Of a stretch of DNA of 9,830 nucleotides, positions 1-5,930 are shown piece after piece. Position numbers and translations under genes: made by a program. The notes beneath the pieces are model-generated. The model was not told the origin of the DNA, made no database searches, and saw only the letters and a list, made by a program, of their open reading frames with translations. Source of the stretch: JBCCWF01 sp038520475 (lineage in GTDB: Bacteria > Cyanobacteriota > Cyanobacteriia > CAKZMO01); assembly GCA_038520475.1 (NCBI GenBank), contig JBCBLF010000183.1:1-9830 (forward strand). The letters run 5' to 3'. Each line of letters starts with the position of its first letter. Positions within the stretch are counted from its first letter, which is position 1.

Positions 1-63
1 GCCAATTTCCCCCAAATACTGTTTAATCCTAAGCGCTTCAGTATTTTTCGAAATCGTTGCCAT
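1..63 (-). CDS. Possible partial ORF running off the left edge
   Basis: Reading leftward from an ATG at 63, 21 codons are open to the window edge, beginning MATISKNTEALRIKQYLGEIG cut at the edge. The composition (Lys/Glu-rich, helix-like) is plausible for a protein, but no family is recognised. The same frame stays open upstream to an ATG at 180. That longer form would read through the terminator stem at 125-155, so an internal start is more likely if the ORF is real. A competing frame starts at 80 (MAKSSGWQRFRK...) and is also open to the edge. There is no strong Shine-Dalgarno sequence. Too little sequence is present to decide. Confidence 0.25.
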   Translation of the reverse strand, partial: MATISKNTEALRIKQYLGEIG

Positions 64-116
64 CCAGAACTCTTTGCCATCGGACGATTTATAGCAGTTT
101 GCAAATGCGTTGAATA

Positions 117-155
117 CAAAAAAAGTGGTGTGGGGCGCATTGCGCCCCACACCAC
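117..155 (-). terminator. Intrinsic terminator, minus strand
   Basis: A GC-rich inverted repeat has perfect 14-bp arms at 125-138 and 142-155 around a 3-nt loop. On the minus strand it is followed at once by seven T (A118-A124 on plus). This is the classic Rho-independent layout. It lies about 130 bases past the methyltransferase stop at 287, with no other gene between, and so probably ends that transcript. Confidence 0.85.
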
Positions 156-228
156 CACACTTAATTAATGCGTACAGCATTCAGGGGCTGTCATTGAAAC
201 GCACATGCATTATTCTGGCGTTAATTGT

Positions 229-259
229 GAAATTGTCCAAGCACCGCTTGGACAATTTC
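229..259 (-). terminator. Hairpin just past the methyltransferase stop
   Basis: Perfect 14-bp arms at 229-242 and 246-259 enclose a 3-nt loop (ACC). The hairpin begins 27 bases downstream of the methyltransferase stop on the minus strand. No T-tract follows, so it may protect the mRNA 3' end or assist the stronger terminator at 117-155 rather than terminate by itself. Confidence 0.5.
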
Positions 260-286
260 GATTCACGGATTACATTGTTGTGATGC

Positions 287-1288
287 CTATGCGTGGGTGG
301 CCTCTGTCGTGCGGCTTTCGGTCTCAGCCTGAGCTGATATGGGCTGGGTCGTCGCCGATTTCTTCGCACGAAACATTCCAAAGCGGCAGAGTCCAGCCCC
401 AAACGCAAGGCGCATTAGCAGTAGAGTTGGAACCTCACGAAGAGATTTGATGAAGCCTGAGGCGCCAAACTTGACTAGCCCTTTGGGGCGAATAATGCCT
501 TGCCAAATGGAATCTATCCAGGATGGGAGAGTCTGCGTTGTCCAATCGTCTGTCATGACAGCGCCATCTGTCATTTCAGTCTCTTCTAGAAGTTCTGCAA
601 ATCCTTCAATGCTAGAAAAAGCCGGGTGAGACCATTGGTCTAAGAGCTGTTTCATCACCGGCTTTTCCCAAGCATTCAGAGGTTGTTGTCGATCGTCTCG
701 CTGATTCCAATCGGCAACAACAAGAATGCCTCCGGGTTTCAAGACGCGCAATAGCTCTCTAGCGAAGACCGCCTTGTCAGGCATGTGAGGTCCAGCTTCA
801 ACCGACCAGACAACGTCAAAACTGTTGTCTGGAAAAGACAGCGCCATTGCATCATCCACCTCAAATCGAGCACTAAGTCCAGTTGGGGTGAGTTGACGAG
901 CTCTCTGCACTTGCTGAGGACTAATCGTGACGCCAATGACATCGAAGTTGTAGCACTTAGCAAGCATTCGGCTGCTGCCACCAATACCACAACCAACATC
1001 TAGCAGAGTCGTGCCAGGCGGACAGTGGTTTAGCCCTCCCCAGCGAACCATTTCATGAACAAAGTCAGCTTTCGCCTCTCGAAAATCTTTTGAGTGAGGT
1101 GGCGACCCGTAATGTCCGAGATGAATATGCTCTCCCCAATAGAACTCTAGGATGCCATCCATAGTCCATTCATCATAGGAATTCGCAACTGAATCTGATG
1201 ACTGATATTGGCGAGCTGTGGCGAGATAAAGCCCAATTCCACTCGCGAGTGCCAGAGTAGGCAGGGCAATCAGAAAAAATAAAGTCAT
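287..1288 (-). CDS. 2-methyl-6-phytyl/solanyl-benzoquinol methyltransferase, membrane anchored
   Basis: SAM-dependent C-methyltransferase that methylates the aromatic head group of 2-methyl-6-phytyl- (tocopherol) and/or 2-methyl-6-solanyl-benzoquinol (plastoquinone). It strongly resembles the Synechocystis sll0418 type as I recall that sequence. From the ATG at 1288 it is 333 residues, against about 318 for that relative. Residues 2-23 form one hydrophobic anchor, followed by the family hallmark YQSSDSVANSYDEW. SAM motif I (LLDVGCGIGGSS) lies near residues 95-106, the DDAMALSFPD block near 145-154 and LKPGG near 183-187. The block WSVEAGPHMPDKAVFA and the C-terminal REVPTLLLMRLAFGAGLCRFGMF are also typical. 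An in-frame ATG at 1411 would add 41 polar residues before the anchor. I reject it because that stretch does not fit the family and would place the anchor internally. The start has no strong Shine-Dalgarno sequence. The Ser/Thr/Ala-rich tail (about the last 20 residues) is not conserved. It is divergent from the manganese operon. Confidence 0.9.
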   Translation of the reverse strand: MTLFFLIALPTLALASGIGLYLATARQYQSSDSVANSYDEWTMDGILEFYWGEHIHLGHYGSPPHSKDFREAKADFVHEMVRWGGLNHCPPGTTLLDVGCGIGGSSRMLAKCYNFDVIGVTISPQQVQRARQLTPTGLSARFEVDDAMALSFPDNSFDVVWSVEAGPHMPDKAVFARELLRVLKPGGILVVADWNQRDDRQQPLNAWEKPVMKQLLDQWSHPAFSSIEGFAELLEETEMTDGAVMTDDWTTQTLPSWIDSIWQGIIRPKGLVKFGASGFIKSLREVPTLLLMRLAFGAGLCRFGMFRAKKSATTQPISAQAETESRTTEATHA

Positions 1289-1466
1289 AGCTTTTGTCTG
1301 TCTAAACAGTGGATTCAAATCAGGAATAGTGAATGGGTCACCCGCTGATTCAGCGCAAATTTGATTCCAACACAATCTCCTCTCTTTATAGTGTGGCGTA
1401 CCTTGTGACATCTGACAGCGGTTGTCCGGTTCTCATCCCCTGTCAATCCAGGTGCTTATCTGCTAA

Positions 1467-1502
1467 ATTATGATGTAATTATGAAAAATGAAACGATTAT
1501 GA
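1467..1502. repeat. Three direct ATTATGA heptamers
   Basis: ATTATGA occurs at 1467-1473, 1478-1484 and 1496-1502, with start-to-start spacings of 11 and 18 bases, in the shared upstream region of the methyltransferase and mntC. The 11-base step is one helical turn, as for response-regulator half sites. The third step does not keep phase and the stretch is AT-rich, so chance is possible. Confidence 0.35.
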
Positions 1503-1685
1503 AATGACTTTAGTTCTCCTAACTGATGCTATCGATTGCTCCGATTGAAAAGCTCTGACTGAAAGACAGCGACGGTTCTCAAACAGCTGAGCTCCGTTTT
1601 GGTTTTTCATCTAGCTCGTTTCATACCATCGGGTCTGCGAACAGATTTTAGGAGCAAATACTGTAGACGCACTCTTAAAACTGAT

Positions 1686-1690
1686 GGGAG
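1686..1690 (+). promoter_or_regulatory. mntC: Ribosome binding site that sets the mntC start
   Basis: GGGAG stands seven bases before the ATG at 1698. This, together with the signal peptide starting directly at that codon, fixes the start. An upstream in-frame ATG at 1599 has no such site and would bury the lipoprotein signal behind 33 extra residues. Confidence 0.75.
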
Positions 1691-1697
1691 CAACTGT

Positions 1698-2714
1698 ATG
1701 TTCAATCCTCAGCGCCAAATCATCAACCGTAATAAAAATCTGACTTTATCCATGCTGCTCGTTGGGCTCTGGCTGAGTGGCTGCACCTCGACGAATGATT
1801 CTGCGATCACGCGCAATTCAGAGTCCAATGAGTCCAATGGAGATGCGATCGCCTCTGCCACATCAGAGCAAGTAGACGGTCAAAAAAAGGTGCTGACAAC
1901 GTTTACCATTCTGGCGGATATGGCTCAAAACGTTGCTGGCGATCGCCTTACCGTGGAATCGATCACCCGAATTGGAGCTGAAATTCACGGCTATGAGCCT
2001 ATTCCCAGCGACCTTGTTAAGGCTCAAGAGGCTGATCTGATTCTCTATAACGGCATGAACCTAGAGCGATGGCTTGAGCCATTTCTAGGCAATGTTCAGA
2101 ATGTTCCATCTGTTGTGTTGACTGAGGGAATTGAACCTATTCCGATTTCAGAAGGCCCCTATACTGACAAACCGAATCCTCATGCTTGGATGTCGCCTCA
2201 GAACGCATTGATTTATGTCGAAAATATTCGTCAGGCTTTTATTGAGCTTGACCCAGAAAATGCGTCGGTTTACACCGTAAATGCAGCTGCTTACAGCGAC
2301 CAGCTTCGAGCAATTGATGATCAGCTTCGAGCCGATTTGGAACGCGTGCCTGAGGAGCAGCGATTTTTGGTGACTTGTGAAGGGGCTTTTTCCTATCTCG
2401 CACAGGACTATGGGTTACGAGAAATCTACATGTGGCCGATTAACGCGGAACAGCAGTCAACGCCGAAACAGGTGCAAGGCGTGATTGAAAAAGTTGCAGC
2501 CAATGATGTCCCTACGATTTTCTGCGAGAGCACCGTAAGTGATGAAGGCCAGAAGGAGGTGGCCCGCGAAACTGGGGCAAACTTTGGCGGCAATCTTTAT
2601 GTCGATTCCCTATCGACATCCGATGGTCCTGTTCCCACATTTTTAGACCTGCTTGATTATGATGCTCAAACGATTACTGAGGGTTTGCTGAACCCTAATT
2701 CAGTATCTGACTGA
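1698..2714 (+). CDS. mntC: Manganese ABC transporter, substrate-binding lipoprotein MntC
   Basis: High-affinity Mn2+-binding component of the MntCAB importer, tethered outside the plasma membrane. The protein is 338 residues (about 330 in Synechocystis MntC). A signal peptide ends in the lipobox LSGC with Cys29 as lipid anchor. A Ser/Asn/Glu-rich linker follows (about 30-62), then the cluster A-I solute-binding fold. The four metal ligands known from the MntC structure are present: His97 (EIHGYEP), His162 (NPHAWMSP), Glu228 (TCEGAFSY) and Asp303 (YVDSLS). All four are offset by exactly eight from Synechocystis His89, His154, Glu220 and Asp295. The cysteines that form the MntC disulfide are also present (Cys227, Cys276). 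They separate MntC from ordinary zinc-binding ZnuA proteins, and no ZnuA-type His-rich loop is seen. It is first in the mntC-mntA-mntB operon. The linker carries a 9-bp tandem duplication at 1821-1838 encoding ESNESN. Confidence 0.95.
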   Translation: MFNPQRQIINRNKNLTLSMLLVGLWLSGCTSTNDSAITRNSESNESNGDAIASATSEQVDGQKKVLTTFTILADMAQNVAGDRLTVESITRIGAEIHGYEPIPSDLVKAQEADLILYNGMNLERWLEPFLGNVQNVPSVVLTEGIEPIPISEGPYTDKPNPHAWMSPQNALIYVENIRQAFIELDPENASVYTVNAAAYSDQLRAIDDQLRADLERVPEEQRFLVTCEGAFSYLAQDYGLREIYMWPINAEQQSTPKQVQGVIEKVAANDVPTIFCESTVSDEGQKEVARETGANFGGNLYVDSLSTSDGPVPTFLDLLDYDAQTITEGLLNPNSVSD

Positions 2715-2792
2715 AGCGGCCTAACCATTTAATTTTGATAATTTGACTGTTTTATTCTCGTTATTCATTCCGTTTTCTCTTCTTTTTGATCC

Positions 2793-3656
2793 ATGGAACA
2801 TTCTCCACTTACACTACTTACACCATTTAGCATTGTGGTTGATAACCTCGACGTCACCTACAGCAATGCGCGGCTTGCGCTGTATAACGTGAACTGTGTG
2901 GTTGAGCCTGGAACGATTACCGGGCTCGTCGGGCCTAATGGAGGTGGGAAATCCACGTTGTTCAAATCAATCATGGGCTTTCTAAAGCCGAGTCAGGGGC
3001 AGGTTCGAATTGGAGATTACTCAGTTCAGGCTGCTCAAAAGCGACAGTGGATGGCCTATGTTCCTCAGTCAGATGAGGTGGATTGGAATTTTCCGGTCAG
3101 CGTTTCAGATGTGGTGATGATGGGACGGTATGGCTATATGAATCTGTTGCGGATTCCTCGTGCGAGCGATCGCCGTTTGATTGCTGAAAGTCTGGAACGG
3201 GTGGGTCTCAGTGAGATTCGTCATCGTCAGATTGGAGAACTGTCGGGTGGACAGAAAAAACGGGCGTTTTTAGCACGGGCACTGGCCCAGCAGAGCAAAA
3301 TCATTTTGTTAGACGAACCGTTCACTGGCGTCGATGTCAAAACTGAGAAGCGAATCATTGAACTGCTGATCCAGCTCCGGCAAGAAGGTCATACGATATT
3401 GGTTTCAACCCATGATTTGGCATCAGTTTCGACATTTTGCGATCGCGTTATTCTGCTAAATCAAACGGTTCTTGCCTCAGGAACGACCGAGGAAACTTTC
3501 ACAGAAGAGAACCTATCGATGACGTTTGGCGGGCTACCGATGCATCGTTCATCATCTCCTCAATTCTTTCAACCTGAATCAGAGAAAGAAACGCAGAGGC
3601 GTTTAGCGGTTCGATACTCGATGCAGTCTCGAACCAATTCTGTGCGATCGCTTTAA
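2793..3656 (+). CDS. mntA: Manganese ABC transporter, ATP-binding protein MntA
   Basis: Cytoplasmic ATPase that drives Mn2+ import through MntB. It has 287 residues and every ABC motif is intact: Walker A GPNGGGKST (47-55), Q-loop Gln92 in YVPQSDEVDW, signature LSGGQ (150-154), Walker B IILLDEP (170-176), D-loop GVD (179-181) and switch His207 in STHD. The VDWNFPVSVSDVVMMGRYG segment is typical of Mn/Zn/Fe-chelate (ABC-3 type) ATPases. About 40 residues after the fold (from about 248) are polar, Ser/Arg-rich and of unknown use; they make the protein somewhat longer than the usual 250-260. The ATG at 2793 lacks a clear Shine-Dalgarno sequence; the preceding 78 bases after mntC are T-rich with no hairpin, so cotranscription is likely. 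A GCGATCGC site overlaps the 3' end. Confidence 0.93.
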   Translation: MEHSPLTLLTPFSIVVDNLDVTYSNARLALYNVNCVVEPGTITGLVGPNGGGKSTLFKSIMGFLKPSQGQVRIGDYSVQAAQKRQWMAYVPQSDEVDWNFPVSVSDVVMMGRYGYMNLLRIPRASDRRLIAESLERVGLSEIRHRQIGELSGGQKKRAFLARALAQQSKIILLDEPFTGVDVKTEKRIIELLIQLRQEGHTILVSTHDLASVSTFCDRVILLNQTVLASGTTEETFTEENLSMTFGGLPMHRSSSPQFFQPESEKETQRRLAVRYSMQSRTNSVRSL

Positions 3657-3683
3657 TGTGACGGCAGATGACTTTGGACATTT

Positions 3684-3716
3684 TATAGAACGCATTGCTC
3701 AGCAACGCGTTCTATA
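3684..3716 (+). other. Hairpin inside the mnt operon, between mntA and mntB
   Basis: Perfect 10-bp outer arms (TATAGAACGC at 3684-3693 and its complement at 3707-3716) are followed by one A/C mismatch, four more pairs (TTGC/GCAA) and a TCA loop. No T-tract follows, so this is probably not a simple terminator. It sits in a 154-base gap, unusually wide for a transporter operon. It could be an mRNA-processing or stabilising element that sets the ATPase:permease ratio, or a weak attenuator. Confidence 0.55.
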
Positions 3717-3810
3717 GCGCTGAAATCTACCGATTGATATCGAAAATTGAAGGCTGGCGTCTTGCTAGGCGCTTATCTTTCAGGCGATGACGACAGACTG
3801 AGAGGATGCT

Positions 3811-4671
3811 ATGGATATGATGATGGCTAACATTCCCGTTTGGGATTGGCTAATTGAACCCTTGCAATTCGGCTTTCTTGTTAAAGCGCTGTGGGTTAGT
3901 GCGTTTGTTGGCGTGGTATGTGCCGTACTGTCGTGTTACATCACCCTCAAAGGCTGGTCACTGATGGGAGATGCCGTTTCTCATGCGGTGGTGCCAGGTG
4001 TTGTTGTGGCTTATGCAATTGGGATTCCCTTTGCGATTGGTGCATTTCTCTTTGGATTTGGAGCAACTGTGGCGATCGGCTATGTCAAGTCACAAACTCG
4101 CCTCAAAGAAGATGCCGTGATTGGGGTAATCTTCACTGGATTCTTTGCCTTTGGCCTTGTGCTTGCAACCAAAATTCCTAGCAATATTGACTTATTCCAT
4201 ATCCTTTTTGGCAATGTATTAGGTATTTCCCAATCAGATATTGTTCAAACGTTGATTGCAGGCATCATTACATTGGTCATCATCCTGTTGAGGCGCAAGG
4301 ATCTCCTGCTATTCTGTTTTGACCCTAATCATGCGAAAGCCATCGGATTAAACAGTCAGCTGATGTATTACACTTTGTTGTCAGTGCTAGCGTTGACCAT
4401 TGTGGCTGCTTTACAGACAGCAGGCATTATCTTGGTTGTGGCCATGCTAGTGACTCCAGGCGCGACCGCATATCTTCTGACCGATCGATTTGATCGAATG
4501 CTGATAATTTCGGTCGTGACAAGTGTGTTGTCGTGCATTTTAGGAACTTACGTCAGCTACCATCTAGATGTCTCGACTGGTGGAAGTATTGTCGTCATTC
4601 TGACCCTGCTATTTTGCGGTGCGATGGTATTTGCTCCAAAGTATGGCGTGCTGGCTCAAAAGATGTCTTGA
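3811..4671 (+). CDS. mntB: Manganese ABC transporter, permease MntB
   Basis: Integral membrane permease of the ABC-3 metal family that forms the Mn2+ channel with MntC and MntA. It has 286 residues, mostly hydrophobic, with about eight or nine membrane segments. Family landmarks are LMGDAVSHAVVPGVVVAY (51-68), LKEDAVIGVIFTGFFAFGL (98-116), the IDLFHILFGNVLGIS block (126-140), FDPNHAKAIG (170-179, a likely ATPase-contact loop) and LQTAGIILVVAMLVTPGATA (201-220). AGAGG at 3801-3805, five bases before the ATG, supports the start; further in-frame ATGs at 3817, 3820 and 3823 are possible alternatives. It is the last gene of the operon and is followed by a strong palindrome at 4727-4784. Confidence 0.93.
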   Translation: MDMMMANIPVWDWLIEPLQFGFLVKALWVSAFVGVVCAVLSCYITLKGWSLMGDAVSHAVVPGVVVAYAIGIPFAIGAFLFGFGATVAIGYVKSQTRLKEDAVIGVIFTGFFAFGLVLATKIPSNIDLFHILFGNVLGISQSDIVQTLIAGIITLVIILLRRKDLLLFCFDPNHAKAIGLNSQLMYYTLLSVLALTIVAALQTAGIILVVAMLVTPGATAYLLTDRFDRMLIISVVTSVLSCILGTYVSYHLDVSTGGSIVVILTLLFCGAMVFAPKYGVLAQKMS

Positions 4672-4726
4672 GTGTCTTAACCATGCGACATTCAGACATG
4701 AAGAAGGTTGACCTATAGTACTTATC

Positions 4727-4784
4727 CCAGATAGCTTAAGAGGTTAGCAGCCTAATTGGATCGCTAACCTCTTAAGCTATCTGG
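4727..4784 (+). terminator. Long perfect hairpin after mntB, likely operon end
   Basis: Perfect 22-bp arms at 4727-4748 and 4763-4784 (CCAGATAGCTTAAG... and complement) enclose a 14-nt loop. It starts 55 bases after the mntB stop. No T-tract follows on either strand, so termination by a canonical intrinsic mechanism is uncertain. Cyanobacterial operon ends often have strong stems without long U-tracts, and a 3'-end protection role is equally possible. Confidence 0.65.
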
Positions 4785-5053
4785 AAAGCAGGCTAACTTA
4801 TATCCTGTACCCAAGTGTTGTCAGTACGCGCCCCTCGCCCACAACACCTGGGATTGAAATGCACAGCTTTAGCCAACTTAGTGATGACACGCTATTGCTT
4901 GGCGCGCGATAAGCGTTCCCCCAAATGCCCTAAAAGCAATAACTACAACCCAGCAGGATGCAAGATGTGAGCTTAGCAACATCCGGCGAGGCTTTTGAGC
5001 AATGGCGTGCTCAGCCTGCCGCTGCTCAAAACGCTGCGTAACCTGCACAGTAT
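4785..5053. other. Gene-poor stretch with several potential hairpins
   Basis: No convincing gene is present. Inverted repeats include arms 4810-4821/4841-4852 (12 bp, one mismatch, 19-nt loop) and 4993-5001/5023-5031 (perfect 9 bp). TGAGCA at 4996-5001 could instead pair with TGCTCA at 5008-5013, so two exclusive stems are possible. On the plus strand one frame gives MHSFSQLSDDTLLLGAR (from 4859), then stops, then a 27-codon ORF from 4958 (MQDVSLATSGEAFEQWRAQP...). These look protein-like but are broken by three in-frame stops. The stretch could be a decayed gene or an untranslated RNA region. Confidence 0.35.
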
Positions 5054-5054
5054 G

Positions 5055-5075
5055 AAAACCTCCCATGCGGGAGGT
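5055..5075 (-). terminator. Intrinsic terminator of the small exported-protein gene
   Basis: A 7-bp stem (5058-5064 with 5069-5075, ACCTCCC/GGGAGGT) around a 4-nt loop is followed on the minus strand by four T (5058-5055, overlapping the stem end). A second hairpin, arms 5078-5085/5100-5107 (CATTCACC/GGTGAATG), lies between it and the stop codon at 5133. The orientation and distance suit termination of the minus-strand gene. Confidence 0.6.
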
Positions 5076-5132
5076 GTCATTCACCTAGGTGTGCTTGTCG
5101 GTGAATGTTGGGTCAGCTCATCCGCTGACAAA

Positions 5133-5405
5133 TTATTTCGCAGCTTCCTCTTCGAATCGGGCGTGGAGTGTCGCTCCTTCACCCTCGCTGACTTTTGTGC
5201 GTAAGCTATCCGACAACTGCTCGTGCTCTTGCCTAGAGGAGAGAGCATCTGTCTCAGTAGACAGCTCCAGTTCTACGGGATAAAGGAGATGATAGGTTAG
5301 CGTCTCGTGAAGAGGTTCAGCACGATGTCCTTCTAGCGCAAATGCGGGAAATGCAAAAGCTGCAGTAGAAACAACGGCTAACGTGGGGGAGATCAGCAGT
5401 CTCAT
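5133..5405 (-). CDS. Small exported acidic protein, unknown function
   Basis: The encoded protein is 90 residues. The N-terminus (MRLLISPTLAVVSTAAFAFPAFA) is a clear Sec signal peptide with a probable cut after AFA at residue 23, leaving about 67 residues in the periplasm, lumen or medium. The mature part has about 15 Asp/Glu, five His, six Lys/Arg and no Cys, and ends EEEAAK. It is probably helical in its second half. I do not recognise a family. The start is supported by AGGA eight bases upstream (5414-5417 on plus) and the gene is followed by a terminator, so it looks like a real monocistronic gene. It faces away from the symporter gene across 525 bases. The acidic, His-containing composition next to a manganese operon invites a metal-related guess, but the opposite strand and separate terminator argue against a shared operon. 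Confidence 0.65.
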   Translation of the reverse strand: MRLLISPTLAVVSTAAFAFPAFALEGHRAEPLHETLTYHLLYPVELELSTETDALSSRQEHEQLSDSLRTKVSEGEGATLHARFEEEAAK

Positions 5406-5777
5406 GATCAGCTTCCTGAGATAAAGTTAATGGGGTAAATAAGGCGTCAATACTATCGGGCAAATCGAATCAAAATCGTGTCAGTTATGTATCTCACGTT
5501 ACTGTTATGATGCGCTGAAAGGCTGAACGCTCTGTGACCTAAACCTGAGAGTGAGATAAGAGTCCCATGGGAAAAATGAGAATAAATGTAATGGAATCGG
5601 TCAAATCGTACTCGAATACACAACTGTATTTAGCGACTCAGCAGACACTGTGAACTTTAGGATTTGCTTCGAATTCTGAATGGATAAATAGATTGGCGAT
5701 CGCCCGAAGTTGCCCGTGCAACCTATCTAATGCGCGTTCGATACAGAATCTGACTTGGAAAATCCTGACTATTATTT
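5406..5777. other. Intergenic stretch without a supported gene
   Basis: This is upstream sequence of two divergent genes. It holds one GCGATCGC (HIP1) site near 5695. A 28-codon ORF at 5567-5653 (MGKMRINVMESVKSYS...) has no clear ribosome site or recognised relative and is not called. Promoters for the minus-strand small gene should lie at its left end, but I see no convincing hexamer pair. Confidence 0.4.
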
Positions 5778-5812
5778 GATGTGAACGCTTTGTCTGACAA
5801 AGCGTTCACATC
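5778..5812. repeat. Perfect 17-bp-arm palindrome upstream of the symporter
   Basis: Arms at 5778-5794 and 5796-5812 (GATGTGAACGCTTTGTC and its exact complement) meet at a single central T, about 120 bases before the symporter start. No T-tract follows in either direction and there is no plus-strand gene just upstream to terminate. It could act as an operator for a dimeric regulator, form a cruciform or 5' leader hairpin, or be a stray repeat. Confidence 0.6.
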
Positions 5813-5821
5813 GGAATAAAT

Positions 5822-5847
5822 GTTGGTTTTTACGTTGGTTTTTACGT
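5822..5847. repeat. 12-bp tandem duplication GTTGGTTTTTAC
   Basis: Two exact head-to-tail copies of GTTGGTTTTTAC (5822-5833 and 5834-5845) with two further matching bases (GT) lie ten bases after the palindrome and 84 bases before the symporter start. The position suits a promoter-proximal binding site or replication slippage. A related 12-bp duplication occurs at 9145-9168. Confidence 0.7.
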
Positions 5848-5930
5848 ACCGATTGAGTATGAGCGGTGAACGACGGGATGACGTCTAATCTGTGAATCCG
5901 TGAATTAATGAATGTTCAGGAGTCATCACA

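Larger units (their letters stand above)
1289..1697. promoter_or_regulatory. Divergent control region between methyltransferase and mntC
   Basis: About 410 bases separate the two opposed starts. On the minus strand a TATAAA at 1390-1385 is a possible -10 element for the methyltransferase, but no good -35 hexamer stands 16-18 bases upstream of it. A cluster of three ATTATGA heptamers lies at 1467-1502. I could not place a convincing -35/-10 pair for the mnt operon. The mnt operon of Synechocystis is controlled by the manganese-sensing ManS/ManR two-component system. A similar site may lie here, but I cannot recognise its sequence. Confidence 0.4.

Noticed and set aside
1289..1411. Upstream ATG at 1411 extending the methyltransferase by 41 residues
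   Set aside because: The extra residues are polar, unlike the family N-terminus, and would move the membrane anchor inside the protein; a TATAAA -10-like element also falls in this stretch.
1599..1697. Upstream ATG at 1599 extending MntC by 33 residues
   Set aside because: It would place the lipoprotein signal internally; the ATG at 1698 has GGGAG at good spacing.
1698..4671. Assignment as a zinc (ZnuABC) importer
   Set aside because: MntC carries the Mn-type ligand set His/His/Glu/Asp and the MntC-specific cysteine pair, lacks a His-rich loop, and the C-A-B gene order is that of the cyanobacterial mnt operon.
4878..5084. Minus-strand 68-codon ORF (MNDTSRMGG...)
   Set aside because: It spans the terminator hairpin of the neighbouring gene, lacks a ribosome site and has no recognisable family features.
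5567..5653. 28-codon ORF MGKMRINVMESVKSYS...
   Set aside because: Too short, with no clear Shine-Dalgarno sequence or recognised relative; chance is the simplest explanation.
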